Counted from the stretch's first letter, positions 11,153 through 21,564 are shown. The stretch: DNA of 64,000 bases from Ampelomyces quisqualis (GCA_018398575.1 JAGTXZ010000003.1:496001-560000); one strand, 5' to 3'. The notes: a model not told the origin generated them from the sequence alone. Numbers and translations are program-made.

Positions 11153-12022
11153 ATGGCCCCAAATATTCTTATCCTCACCATGATGACTAGGGCAATCCTC
11201 GCCTTCAATTGTACGCGGGAGCATCTCCAAAATGTAGCAACTCAATACGTCGACCTAATGGCAACCGGCCAACACGACCGCTTCGAAAACATGAATTACT
11301 CCATCCAATACTTTGAAAATAGCCAAACCGCCAATATTCTCAGCGGTACACCCGCATTTGGCATGTACATGGACTTTAATCGCTCCCTCCTCGACACAAC
11401 CCAATGCAAGACCTTTACCGAGATCATTGTCACTGACCCCCTCCACCCCTACGTTATCCACACGCAAATGAACTTCGACTCCGAAGGCAACGTCGACATC
11501 ATCGACAGCATCGTTACCGACAAAGGCGACTGGGCGTTCAACGCCACGGGTGCGAAGTACTGGAACGCGCAGGAAACATGGGATGAGATCCCACTGGACA
11601 AGCGCGACTCAAGAGAAGTCGTCAAAAGCGCAGGCGATGCATACGCAAACCGCTTCAACGACGTGACAGTCCACGTACCATTCGGCACACCGTGTGCTCG
11701 TCTCGAAGGCGGCGCATACACGGGGCGCGGCAACTTGTCTGCGAATACGTGCGAGCTGGGCGGATTACCCAGTAACGTTTCGCTGGTGAATCGTAGATAC
11801 GTAGTTGATGAAGTCATGGGTATAGTGGATATTTTCATGGGCTTCACGGGTCTCGATCGCACACGAAATGACGTTGGGGCGCCGGATAGTCATCTCTTCA
11901 GGATTGAAGGGGGCAAGATTCGATACGTTCACACTGCGAGCGCGTGTTTCGTGGATGGCTGCGGAATGAATGGGACGGGGCTGCCGCCCGTGGAACTTAC
12001 TGGAGTGGCGATCTTTGGGTGA
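11153..12022 (+). CDS. Secreted DUF8021-family protein
   Basis: A protein of 289 residues if started at ATG 11,153, which places a hydrophobic leader (M-A-P-N-I-L-I-L-T-M-M...A-I-L-A-F) at the N-terminus. Earlier in-frame codons to 10,838 are judged non-coding. The body matches the fungal DUF8021 pattern: an N-terminal Cys and A-T-Q-Y-V-D helix, a central P-F-G-T-P-C-A-R-L-E-G-G-A-Y block, CELGGLPSNVSLVNRRYVVD, and the conserved PDSHLFRIEGGKIRYVHT near the end, with paired cysteines (C-F-V-D-G-C). Several N-x-S/T sites fit secretion. The biochemical role of the family is not established; members are abundant in secretomes of plant-associated Dothideomycetes. No intron is needed. Confidence 0.8.
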   Translation: MAPNILILTMMTRAILAFNCTREHLQNVATQYVDLMATGQHDRFENMNYSIQYFENSQTANILSGTPAFGMYMDFNRSLLDTTQCKTFTEIIVTDPLHPYVIHTQMNFDSEGNVDIIDSIVTDKGDWAFNATGAKYWNAQETWDEIPLDKRDSREVVKSAGDAYANRFNDVTVHVPFGTPCARLEGGAYTGRGNLSANTCELGGLPSNVSLVNRRYVVDEVMGIVDIFMGFTGLDRTRNDVGAPDSHLFRIEGGKIRYVHTASACFVDGCGMNGTGLPPVELTGVAIFG

Positions 12023-12607
12023 ATCAGTGGGGATTTTGCGGCGATAATTGCTCGGAATTACGGGGCAATAGCAGTAGAAAGCAAAACAAATCTGTTCCAT
12101 TGGTCTTAGAATCATCCAGTCTTGTAGCAATCCACCATGTTTCTCACTCATTCAGAAACTTCGACGACTCACATCTCATCATGACCTACTTCAAACTTGC
12201 CCTGGAACTCACAAAACAGAACACAGCCGAAAATGTGCTAGCAAGTTAACATGGGCTTCACAGACTGCCCAAATGTAGCTCTTGATGTGAACTACATCTA
12301 CTGAAGCGTAACACGAACAGAACTCCATGTACGTTCGTCTCCGAGGATATTCCGGACATTGTTTGGGAGAAAACTAAGGAAGTAGGCAAATGTACCTTCT
12401 GCATACTTGAGCAGCTGAATACGCGGAGGAGGCCAAGAAGCGGAATCGTACGGCGAGGAAAGCAATATGCATCATGGATTCGAGTTTTTGATGGTGAAGA
12501 TGGCATGTCGTAGTGTTATGCACCCAGGTTGTAAGATAAAACAGGTACGGAATAATGTATACATATCCTACAGATCTGGCTGACTATGTACTTTCCGCCA
12601 CACATTG
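12023..12607. other. Intergenic region
   Basis: Convergent spacer. Short open frames on both strands (for example 12,258-12,506 minus) show no family features. No RNA gene or repeat is visible. Confidence 0.4.
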
Positions 12608-13453
12608 TCATGCACCCGTTTCCATACCTCTCTCCACTTCACCCGCCCATCTCAACCCTGAATTTACGCTCTCTGACAATACAACACCGACTTTCCTACC
12701 CCTTTCTGCAAACCCATTCCGTATCGACACCACCAGCTTCTCCATCACCGGCCAACAACTCGGCGTTACATGTAGGAGGCCTTTCGCCGTCCGCGTCACC
12801 GCTTTCGGCCATACTTCGATCGTAAGCTCCGTCAAACCAGCCAACTGGAATAAGTCATCCAAACGATAAAATTCAATAATGCCTTCAACACTCAAGGGCT
12901 CAGGCGTCCATGTGGGCACAGCCAAATATGACGGCGAATTTGTTTCCGTGAAGCGTCGGCGGAGGAGGTACCACATCTCGAACTTGATTCGTACTTGTGT
13001 CAGACCGGTGCAGCGCTTCATGAAGTCGATGTACGCATTGCAGTCTCGCACACCGTCCACGAGTCGGGGTACATGTCTACCGAAAAGCTGAAAGTCCAGC
13101 CTGCGAATACTTGCAAACCCTGTGTTTTCAGGAAAAGTGGATAGAAACTGGGCAAAGTAGATGGCATGATGAGGATACAGGAGCCCAAACTCGGTTGTGC
13201 GAATGAACCAGAGCCCAACATCGATGCGCGTCGCTTCGTTCACGCGGCATAGTTTTGGAAGGTAATACGGGCATTGGAGAGGGCTGCCGTGGATGGCGTC
13301 CGCAGCGCTGATGGTAATGCTGCGTTGATGCTGATCGGCCAGAGCGTAGAAGTAGATTAGTTCGCGAAGCTCCAAGGGCACTGTGGGGAAAAGGATATGG
13401 TTGTTCTGTGCTGGCGCTGCGGCGACTTTGCTTTTGAGTTTGAGAACAGTCAT
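12608..13453 (-). CDS. 2EXR/F-box-like domain protein
   Basis: Single-exon protein of 281 residues. The conserved N-terminal segment VPLELRELIYFYALADQ (from about residue 25) is the same motif seen at 3607, and it is followed by the Y-Y-L-P-K-L-C-R-V-N-E-A-T-R block typical of these fungal proteins. The middle shows two F-x-S-I-R-R-L-D-F-type strands and L-T-Q-V-R-I-K-F, suggesting LRR-like repeats. There is no signal peptide or membrane segment. The family probably works as protein-binding adaptors; the function is unproven. It faces away from the Cys-Pro-Val repeat gene. Confidence 0.8.
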   Translation of the reverse strand: MTVLKLKSKVAAAPAQNNHILFPTVPLELRELIYFYALADQHQRSITISAADAIHGSPLQCPYYLPKLCRVNEATRIDVGLWFIRTTEFGLLYPHHAIYFAQFLSTFPENTGFASIRRLDFQLFGRHVPRLVDGVRDCNAYIDFMKRCTGLTQVRIKFEMWYLLRRRFTETNSPSYLAVPTWTPEPLSVEGIIEFYRLDDLFQLAGLTELTIEVWPKAVTRTAKGLLHVTPSCWPVMEKLVVSIRNGFAERGRKVGVVLSESVNSGLRWAGEVERGMETGA

Positions 13454-14253
13454 GTTGTGGATGTTGTGGCGTTGGCGATTTGGGATCCCGAAGGATCAGG
13501 AAGCTGCAAGAGCAAGCGCATGAACTTAAGGTTGACAGCCTTTGAAAGTTCATAGCGTGCCTTTGAATGACAGCGATTAAGCTACCGTGTCTTATCTTTA
13601 TTTGCGCGGTCATTGAATGTGCGAGACATGCACATCTGCCGGCATTGCATGATGATTGTGAAGACTCGGGTATTCGTTCTACAGTTTCCGTGTGACGAAT
13701 ATCGTATCTTCATTTCAGTCCTTGACTCCGTGATGCAGGACTCACCCTCCAAACAGAAGCGACAAGTAAACAAGCCGTTTAATGCTGGACTTTGACAAGG
13801 ATTTGTTAGCAATCAGGATGAAGATGGTCCGCATCGTCAACCTGGTACGTACTATCAAGATGAGACACTGTGTGTGACCTTGGATGCTTGTAACTGACAA
13901 AGACGTAGTATGTCATTATCATTGGTGTTGCAACTTTGGAACGGTCGAACTTCGCTGCAGCCAATCAACACGAGGCTATAGCAGCTGACAATACCGTCGC
14001 CAGCCCTCATCCCTGCAAATCCGGGGTAGCCCCAAACGGCGGCCATGTATGTGGACAAACTGCGAACTGGCGCCCCTCTACCGACGACTAGTAGCTTTGT
14101 TGTTGGCTCGCACTGACCGCTTGTGTACTTGTATTCCCCCTCGCGACTCGTCCTGCCTCTTCTCACGCTTCTTCACCGCACGGCAAACCTCATCTGACCC
14201 CCCCCCTTACCCCCCCCCAAACAATATACTGTACTCCGTATACCCATAATATC
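13454..14253. other. Divergent intergenic region
   Basis: This should contain promoters for the 2EXR-like gene (minus) and the Cys-Pro-Val repeat gene (plus). Short ORFs here (for example 13,613-13,795) are not supported. Confidence 0.45.
14198..14218. repeat. Double C9 tract upstream of CPV-repeat gene
   Basis: Two runs of nine C separated by TTA end 35 bp before the start codon of the Cys-Pro-Val gene. On the minus strand these are two G9 runs. They could form an unusual DNA structure or simply be a polypyrimidine 5' leader. Confidence 0.6.
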
Positions 14254-14768
14254 ATGTCTTGCCCAGTTATCGGAACCACGACCGACGTCCTCCCACCAAA
14301 CCACCCGGATGTCGACCTCTCCAAGGACGGCCAGACTGTATGGACTCCCGCAGCCTCGACGCCAGATATTGCAGCTTCGGACAATGTCTTGCCTGATGAC
14401 ATGCACTAACATACGGACAGTGCCCCGTTGTAGGCGCCAAGACTGACCACCACCACAACCTGACCTCGCACCCGCCAGTTCCCACCTCTTCCACTACTGC
14501 GACACAATGCCCCGTCCTCAAGTCCAACGTAACGGAGCCCGAGGCGAAGAAGATGGATGATGCGCTGTGCCCAGTAGTCGGAACCGCCACCACCGTGCTC
14601 CCGCCCGACCACCCAGACATGCTCAGGGCAGCCGACGGCGATGTGTGCCCAGTGACTAAGGCGACTGTTGGACACCACCTGAACAAGGTCTCTACACATC
14701 CGAGCGTGGAGGCTGCCCAGGACGGTGCAGTGTGCCCAGTCACGGGGAAGAAGCAGTTGGCAGCGTAG
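14254..14768 (+). CDS. Six-fold Cys-Pro-Val repeat protein
   Basis: Two exons (14,254-14,337 and 14,421-14,768) give 143 residues. The 83-bp intron starts GTATGG, has the branch site CACTAAC, and ends ACAG. Without splicing the frame stops after 51 codons. Every cysteine (residues 3, 29, 58, 78, 104 and 133) lies in a Cys-Pro-Val triplet. Most are preceded by a D-G/D-A turn and followed by G or K, with His-rich or H-P segments in between (for example D-H-H-H, P-N-H-P and G-H-H). The modules are 20-29 residues long, and two of them are near copies (T-x-V-L-P-P-N/D-H-P-D). Cys-Pro-Val is the core of heme regulatory motifs in Hap1 and other heme-sensing proteins, so heme or metal binding is a reasonable guess, but no experiment is known to me. 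There is no signal peptide. A long minus-strand open frame over the same bases is a shadow. Confidence 0.78.
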
Positions 14769-14851
14769 ACCGCGAATACATAGAACAATATCGGACAGGA
14801 TACGATAAGATAGGCGTTCTGGCTAGGTTTCGAACACCACAATGTTGAACT

Positions 14852-15615
14852 TTACTTCTCTAACAACTCACGTGTCCTTTTACTCGCATCTTCCGCCGCG
14901 CTCTTGATCATCTCCCGAACATCCTCAGCCCTCCAAAGTATACGACAACGCATATTGAAGTACTAATCGACCCGTCAGAAGCCCGATGTCATACACTTGC
15001 GCCAGATACTTCTTCTGCTTGACGCTATTAGTACGTGCACACTGTGCAAGGTGTCACAAACTGCCTGAATCACCGCATACCCAACAAACTTCAGCATATT
15101 CCTCGTATTCTGAATCTTATTCTCACGCTGCTGCTCAGTCATGACCCTGCGCCAAAATTCCGTGGCCTGCGCGTATTCGCTCTTCTTGCCCTCGTGGTAG
15201 TAGTGGCTCTTGCGACTAACCACATTATCACCAACCACATACGGCGCCTCAGCAACATCAGGTCGGAAATTATGTGCAAAGCTGTTGGGCGTGTATTGTT
15301 TGTTACGCGCATGGTTCGCATCAACGCGCATTTGTCCGTCGAAATTGAGCGTTGAGATTTGTTTGGCCATGAATGAACAGTGCACGGGGATTTGGTGCAA
15401 GTTGACGCCGATGTGATGGTATTGTGCGTCGCGGTAGAAGAACATGCGGAACTGGAGCAATAGGTCAGGCGAGTCTTCGATGCCGGGGACCATGCTGCCT
15501 GTCGAGAAGGCAGCTTATTTGACGTCGCGGTGGAAGTTCTCCGGGTTCTTGTTCAGCACAAGCCGCCCCAATCTTGCACGGGGAATTGGTCGCGCAGCCA
15601 CACTGCAAATGGCGG
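14852..15615 (-). pseudogene. Catalase C-terminal remnant
   Basis: Unmistakable monofunctional heme-catalase sequence: LVLNKNPENFHRDV near 15,540, then an in-frame TAA where catalases have Glu or Gln (D-V-x-Q-A-A-F). It resumes with MVPGIEDSPDLLLQFRMFFY (containing the R-x-x-x-Y heme-ligand region, seen as FRMFFYRDAQYHHIGVN), then NFDGQMRVDANH and SRKSHYYHEGKKSEYAQA. Near 15,060 a GTTTGT...AAGCAG intron would join V-I-Q-A to K-K-Y-L-A-Q-V-Y and a short tail ending at 14,852. The active-site N-terminal half, including the distal His, is absent. Just upstream of the N-K-N-P block the frame changes (F-A-V-W-L-R-D-Q-F-P lies in another frame). The gene is truncated and dead. It abuts an F-box/LRR remnant on the same strand. 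Confidence 0.82.
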
Positions 15616-15639
15616 GTATGACTTCAATATCACATAGAC

Positions 15640-16345
15640 TTTTGACCACCGGTTTCTTGTCCCATGGCGCTAACATGCCACCTTTTCCATTATTGTCTGC
15701 GTATGCCATGCCTCGCTCATCATTGCAGTGCCATTGAATGTAGTGTAATGTAGAGAGATACTCGTGCTGTTCGAAAAGTTGCTCCAGGAAACCAAACACA
15801 ATCTCCCTCGGGTAGACGATTTCGAGTGTTTCAAGACTAATCGGAAACAATTAGATAGCCAACAGTATTCGGAATTGGCTAGCGTCTCATCGACTCCAAA
15901 GAGCCTCTCCTGTTGCAGTTTGACATGGTTGAGCTTAGTTAACTTCGTGAGCCTGCTCAATGGTGTGAATTGTGCCAGGAATTATCATTTCATTGACCAT
16001 TTCGGGCAAATGGTAAGCGATCTGAGTGCGGGTACTTCTTCATCTTGTAGTCTCTGAATGAGAACATCGCAACTGCCGAAATACCCAACCTCAAGCCCAT
16101 GATTGCTGAACAATGCCAGATCCAGCTTCTCCAGGAAGACGCATCCTCAAAGGAAGTCGAAGAGATATCGATTAGATTGGCAGGTCCTTTTGGTTTCAGG
16201 ATCTGGAAGTGAGCGTTCGATTCTCAGTGAAATGATTTGAGGACGGGAATGCCAGCATCCCAAGTACGGAAAAGCGCAATCTTCGTCGAAAAAGATGTGG
16301 GCCAGGGTCGGTAAACATGCGACTACGCCAGGCACCAAAGTCACA
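15640..16345 (-). pseudogene. F-box/LRR-type gene remnant
   Basis: The minus strand reads leucine-rich F-box-like protein in pieces: A-F-P-Y-L-G...I-I-S-L-R-I-E-R-S-L-P-D (about 16,200-16,270), then an in-frame TGA at about 16,150 (an Arg CGA to TGA change would explain it). It continues with FLEKLDLALFSNHGLEVGYF and LRSLTICPKW (about 16,010-16,140), then L-T-K-L-N-H-V-K-L, a frame change near 15,850, and finally LETLEIVYPREIVFGFLEQL and L-S-T-L-H-Y-I-Q-W-H-C (about 15,720-15,850). It runs directly into the catalase remnant. I see no intact F-box motif. This is a pseudogene. Confidence 0.62.
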
Positions 16346-16807
16346 AAATGGGCTCATTGACCCGTGACTAGTGACTCTTGTGGCCGTGAAAAGGCGATCT
16401 CTTGATAGGGGCCCGTTCGAGATAATCACGTGGGCGACAATAATCTTCCTTTCTGCATTATCAGCCCAAGTTTATCACTCTTAAATAACAATCGGCCCTC
16501 AACTTCTAATCTCAACATCCGATCAGCCCTGCTCCACTGCCGACCTTCTCCAAGATAGCGTCGACATCGTGCCTCGGTCCAGACTTCCCCGGATAATCTA
16601 GTAAGAACCCTTCGACGCCAACTCGGATTTCGCTTACTTAATAGAGCCCATCTTGCGACAGAGCCGCACATACGCCTGTCCCCTGCCGACCAAGATCTTC
16701 GTCCTGCGAATGCCAACGATGTACACGCCGACGAGCGTCTAGGTGACCAGGACAACGGAATCTCACCAGTCTCCTCTCCTGGAACTAATCATCATTGTTC
16801 GACCTCG

Positions 16808-17528
16808 ATGATGACGTTTGAAGAAGACTCTGACGTCCCCAACAATGCTCCAACCCCGCCACGCATGCTTGAGAAGCTGCCGGTGGAGATCCGCGAGATG
16901 ATTTGGCAATACTGCATGCCCACGATCGCTACTGATACTCCCATCACATCCACTATCCAAATCCGACCTGCAGTGTGGACAAACGGTGATCCTAGCCGTC
17001 CTCGTTTCCTACCAAAGATATGCTACATCTCAAAAGCCGCCCGACACCGTCAAGAACTATTCCTCTGGGGTCATAAACTTCCTCTTGACGACGGAAATCA
17101 TTCCACTTTGCTTGCGCATCATGGAGACCATCAGGGTATTCGTGCGGAGCTCAGGCTTCTACTCGATCTTTTGCGAGACCATCGACACTCTCCAGGCATT
17201 CGCAGCCTCTTTTGAAGGCGGTCTGAATCACATTCGAGAACTTTACTTTGGCACATTCGAGTACTACCAGATTCGTGATCTCCCTCGCTGGACGCACCTG
17301 AAACATGACAGTCTGCCAGATCCCCAGCCAACCCCATTCATTCTCACCATACCTCCCTCTATCCATCTCCCATTTTACGCCCGTGGTTCCTTCCCCCCAA
17401 TCTCCCCACTCTCCCTCACCCACTTCCCTGCCCCTGCCCTCTCCGCCCCATGCTTACTATCATTATCCCTGCTCGCCTCCCACTTCTTCAAAACATCCAA
17501 ATCCACACTCTCCAAAGCCCCAACATGA
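16808..17528 (+). pseudogene. 2EXR/F-box-like gene with +1 frameshift
   Basis: Starts with a normal family N-terminus: LEKLPVEIREMIWQYCMP and R-F-L-P-K-I-C-Y-I-S-K-A-A-R-H. The frame is lost at a GGGG run (17,067-17,070). Reading three G instead of four joins E-L-F-L-W to V-I-N-F-L-L-T-T-E and restores a continuous family-like protein through FEGGLNHIRELYFGTFEYYQ, up to at most 17,528. The break is therefore either a recent one-base insertion or a sequencing error in a homopolymer. The last 50 residues are Pro/Ser/Leu-rich, lie antisense to the DUF2237 gene, and may not be coding. Confidence 0.65.
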
Positions 17529-17904
17529 CTAGACTCCAACTTCACCCGCGGCACCCCTTCGCCGCCTTTGTCCGCGATTTGTTTCCACGCGGATGCTTCG
17601 AGACAAAATCGCTGACCTGGACCAATGCCCGCTTTCCGCAGATTGATGGAGGTTGTGGAGGACAGGGTGTCGATGAAAGCGGAAGTGAGGGCGGCGGCGA
17701 TGGGGTTGGTGGAAGTGCAGAAGCCGGAGTGAAGAGAGAAGGGGAGATTTGAGGGGGTGGAGGTGGGGGAGGAGAGTTTGTGGAGTGGAGCATTGAGGAC
17801 TATGGGTTGCGTTAGTTGGCCGAACAGGGCGGGTTTGGAAAGACGAGGGAGGTACCATTCTTTTGCTTGACGTCCATTGAGCCTTGTTCGTTTTTGCCTG
17901 ACAT
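17375..17904 (-). CDS. DUF2237 family protein
   Basis: Two exons (17,904-17,856 and 17,799-17,375) with a 56-bp intron (GTACCT...CTAAC...ATAG) give 157 residues. The body follows the DUF2237 layout: V-L-N-A-P-L near the start, L-H-S-G-F-C...A-I-A-A-A-L-T-S-A-F-I-D in place of the usual H-T-V-C-A-x-x-T-x-E-F-L, then GIGPGQRFCLEASAWKQ (family pattern G-L-K-P-G-D-R-W-C-L-C-A-x-R-W) and V-K-L-E-S-S-H-V-G-A-L-E-S-V-D-L. The function of this small cytosolic family is unknown. The sequence is divergent and lacks the second Cys of the W-C-L-C motif. Its 3' coding end overlaps the end of the convergent F-box-like frame by about 150 bp. Confidence 0.7.
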
Positions 17905-19185
17905 GTTGACGGATGGATGTGAAGTCTGGTTAAGCTTTGCGGAAATGATATAGGGGCTTGAGAAGTGTGAAGTGGTATTGATGGGTGTTAACAGGACGTA
18001 GCGACCTGCCAAACTGAGGTTTGTACCTGAACTGCTGGCGCCATACCCTCCTTTCTAACATCACGGTGTTCATGATGCTGTCATTGAGGACTCCTGACGT
18101 CACGAACCCGAGCTTTTCGACTATTTCTAGTCCCCCTTCTCTGATCGTTCTTCTTGAAACCATACCCACTCATCCTAACACTTGCAACACAAACGCACAA
18201 TTGTCCATTAATCGTGGTGTTCAACATACGTCGCATGCTTACAAAACCACAGAACGCGTCGCGATCCCTCTCGCTCGCGGTGCCACTAACCCCTTTCGCT
18301 CTAGTGCCTTGGCAACCCTTTTCCATCTCTACACTCACGCTCATCAAACTCAGATTCTATCTGAAAGGCCACTCATTCACGGTACGCTTCCCCAAGCATT
18401 TTTACCATTTCTTGGCGTACCTCATTTGCGCCGTCTAGTCGTTACAAGTCGGCAGTACAAGGTGCCGATGTACCGATGCAGATGGTGCAATGTACTCGGG
18501 CACTCGGGGCCCCGATAGGCCCGAGTATGGTACGGTACCTGAATAGCAATCCGCTAGTAATGCGCATGGAATGCATAGAAAAGTAAAAGTCGGCCAAGCG
18601 ACTGTACGGCTGGAGCCTATCGAGTCAGACAACGCCCGCTGGCGTGAGACGAACTACGGCGCCGGCGGCTATGACGAAGAAAACGCTAGATCTGCAATGT
18701 AGTAAGGTATGCGTAGGTGAACGGAATCTGTGATGGACATGGAAGGTTCACCATCGAGCGGTGTCAGCTGATCTGACTCCATCCGTGAAGCTGGAGCTGG
18801 AGCCGCGGAGGTGGGCTGATGTTTGTGCTGCTGGGTGACAATTTGAAATACGAATAGGTGAATGAAGACCACGAGCATAACGTCACCTTGTTCTAGCGAA
18901 ATCGATAGTCCTCTATAACTCTCTGTTTCTTCTAACAAAGTCCTGACAGATATATGACCTTGCCATCGCTTGCTGCAAATGCTGTTGCCACGCTACTCCT
19001 ACCTGTCCATGTTTATCCATCTCCTCTGCCTATGCCCAAACCAGAGGCTTGAACGATACAATCCATGCCGGGCGTCCAAGCGCATGATACTGGTCAGGTT
19101 TTGCAGCTCTCGCGTATCTCAAGGCATCCTTGTTGCAGGCCATGTTGGCCGGAGACGGATCGGTCTCCGACAGGGTCATCTTCAC
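17905..19185. other. Intergenic region with unsupported ORFs
   Basis: Open frames such as 18,021-18,518 (plus, 165 residues) and 18,669-18,938 (minus) show no motifs and have protein-unlike composition. It probably holds the promoter of the DUF2237 gene and the 3' UTR of DOA1. A short direct repeat of GCCCGAGT-type sequence surrounds 18,500-18,530. Confidence 0.45.
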
Positions 19186-21564
19186 TCAGCCCTGTAACTT
19201 CTCGCGAATCTCTGCAACGACATTCCTTATCCGTGGCTCCTTGACCTTCTGCTCCGCATGCTGCACCGCATCTCCAATGTTGAGAATGTCTCTACCAGCC
19301 TCACAGAAGTCGGGTCCGAGGGAAAGCAACGTGCCAGTCGCGACGAGGGCGCGATAGACGGCCTCCGAGTCGGTGGCCGAGTTGAGGATTTTGGATAGAT
19401 CATCGAGAAGGGACAAAGCGCGATCCGCGTTGTTTTCTGACGTGAGCAGGACGGAATAGTTGATGTATAGTGTGGTGAGGGCAATAATCAGATTGCGATT
19501 AGTCGACGTCAAAAATGGTGCGACGAGAGGATGTATTTGATCAAAAGCTGTGCTTGCTAACGATCTTCCTTTGCCAGTCTGGAGCAGATTGCTTAAGCAG
19601 CGAATGGCCATCATGGTGTTATTCGGAGGGGAAGGCTCAGAGAAGACGCCTGACTCGAGCAGTGCCGATAGGAAATTTTGCTCAGGCGCCACGATATGTG
19701 CTGTTGGCTCCTCGAACACTAGAACCAGGCGCAGCATGTCCAAGGCGGGAAGTCGCTTGTCTGCGGGCCACTGCGTTGCAGCTTTGACAAGCAGATCGAC
19801 ACCCATAAGATCAACACCCTTCCCATTGCCCTTTTCTACAGCACCAATAGTTGCGCCGAGCTGCTCGACGTCTGATGGGTTCATCGAGACATCCTTTCGC
19901 CCGTCGTCGATAATCGCCTGATTGAATTCCTGCAGTTTTTTGAAGATGACTTTGTGGTTTCCTGAGGCGATTGGAAGATAATCTTTTTGCGGGAGGATTT
20001 TTGGTGCAGCAGGGGCAGGAGACGGCTGGGTTGCTACTTGGTTCGCGTCTCCCGGCCGATACCTCGACTCTGAACCCCAGGGGTCGGCACCCTGGACGCT
20101 GGACTGACCCAGGGTGGCGCCTTGCGTGTTCTGAATGATGAAGTTTGCGACCTGGTCGAGGTAACTGACCGGCAACTCGTTGTCGTCGATGAACTTTCGC
20201 GCCGCCTCGTAGTGGTTCTGGTTCAGGTTGTAGGGTAGCTTCAGTGGGGGCTTGCCGTCTTCGATGTCTACGTCGAAAACGTAGTCATATTCCTTTCCAT
20301 TGTGCGAGACTTTCCGTCCACCGCTTCCCGCGGAATCGACCACTGTGCCGACGTTCAACCACTCGCCAGCCGCAGTTGACCACTGGTATGCCGACACATT
20401 GTCATTTGCCTCGCGAATCATTTGCACCTGGCCTTCTTTTGTGCCTGATCGCTGGGCGAGGAACTCGGGGCCAGGGAGCTTCTCCTTATTTATGTCTCCG
20501 ACCGTCTGCTGAGGTATGGAAGAGCCTTTGACATCGTCATTGAGCTGTGCAATCTCCGCAGCGGACGCGTGACGCTCAGGGTCCCGAGAGAATATGCGGA
20601 TCAATTTGTCGCTTGCGCCGGTAACGATGTCACCGTTGTCCGGACAGGCGGCAACGGTCCAGACTGATATCGCAGGGTGCGTAATGGTCTGTATGCACTG
20701 ATTCTTTTGCCACACCCGCACCGTCCTGTCTTCACCAGCGCTCACAAGTCCGCCATCAGGGAGCACAGCCAGCGAGTAGATGAAGTTCTCATGACCATGG
20801 AGCTCCGCCACTTGCTGTCCGCTCAATGTCCACAGCCGTACAACGGCGTCGTTCCCGGCAGAGGCGAATTGCGCACCCGATGGATGATTCGGGGGCAGCC
20901 GACAGAGCGCCCGCACGACTTCTGGGGCTTGTATGGATCGGAGCTGGGTGCCCGAGGTCTGGTATATGCGGATCTGCTTGTCGGCGCAGCCCGTAATGAT
21001 GGTGTTGCTATCGTAGGCAAGAACAGCCCAGACAGACGCTGTGTGGCCGGGGAGGACCAGGGAGTCGCCCCACTTGCCGACCTGCCACACCCGCGCCTCC
21101 ATGTCCCAACCGCCACTGACGATGTATTTGCCGTCCCGGCTAACATCGAGCGCGCACACGTTGTTTCCGTGTCCGATGAGCAAAGCATCAGCGTCGCTGT
21201 CGAGGCCCTTGGTGGGCTGCCGCACGTCGATGATCTGGTCTTTTCCGCCCGAAGCGATGAGGCCCTCGGGGAACTCGGAGGACGGGGGGACGATAGCGAG
21301 AGCGTTGACAAACTCGCGGCCGTGAGTCTTGATCGTGCTGTCCCACAGTGGGGGGTTGGAAGACGGCTGCGCCCAGACGCGCACTGTGAAGTCCCGTGAC
21401 GCCGAGACGACGCAGTTGGACGAGGGGAAGGCGACGCTGCGAACCTGCGGCCATGGTTAGCGTGCAGTACGATGACACGACGGCCGCGCACGTGAGCAGA
21501 CCGTGCTGGTGCTTACATCGTCTTCGTGGCCGCGCAGAGTGGCTGACAGCTTGAAGTCGGCCAT
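19186..21564 (-). CDS. DOA1: Ubiquitin-binding WD40 protein DOA1/UFD3 (PLAA)
   Basis: Two exons, 21,564-21,517 and 21,444-19,186, separated by a 72-bp GTAAGC...GCAG intron, give 768 residues. The start MADFKLSATLRGHEDD joins V-R-S-V-A-F-P at the junction to complete WD repeat 1. Seven WD40 repeats (residues 1 to about 300, with repeated G-H-x...W-D/W-x endings) form a ubiquitin-binding propeller. Next comes the PFU domain (about 360-460, W-S-T-A-A-G-E-W-L-N-V-G-T-V-V-D and D-Y-V-F-D-V-D-I-E-D-G). The C-terminal PUL armadillo domain (about 500-765) binds Cdc48/p97. The protein works with Cdc48 in ubiquitin homeostasis, ER-associated degradation and ribophagy. Length and domain order are normal, so this is the most conserved gene in the window. 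Confidence 0.96.

Noticed and set aside
14267..14842. 191-codon open frame antisense to the Cys-Pro-Val gene
   Set aside because: It is the shadow of the repeat: the reverse complement of Cys-Pro-Val modules gives repeated T-G-H motifs. The plus-strand model has a proper intron and a consistent repeat pattern.
18021..18518. 165-codon plus-strand ORF
   Set aside because: No domain, signal or conserved-looking block. Composition is typical of translated non-coding sequence.
20677..21399. 240-codon plus-strand ORF inside DOA1
   Set aside because: Antisense shadow of the conserved WD40 coding sequence, with no family features.
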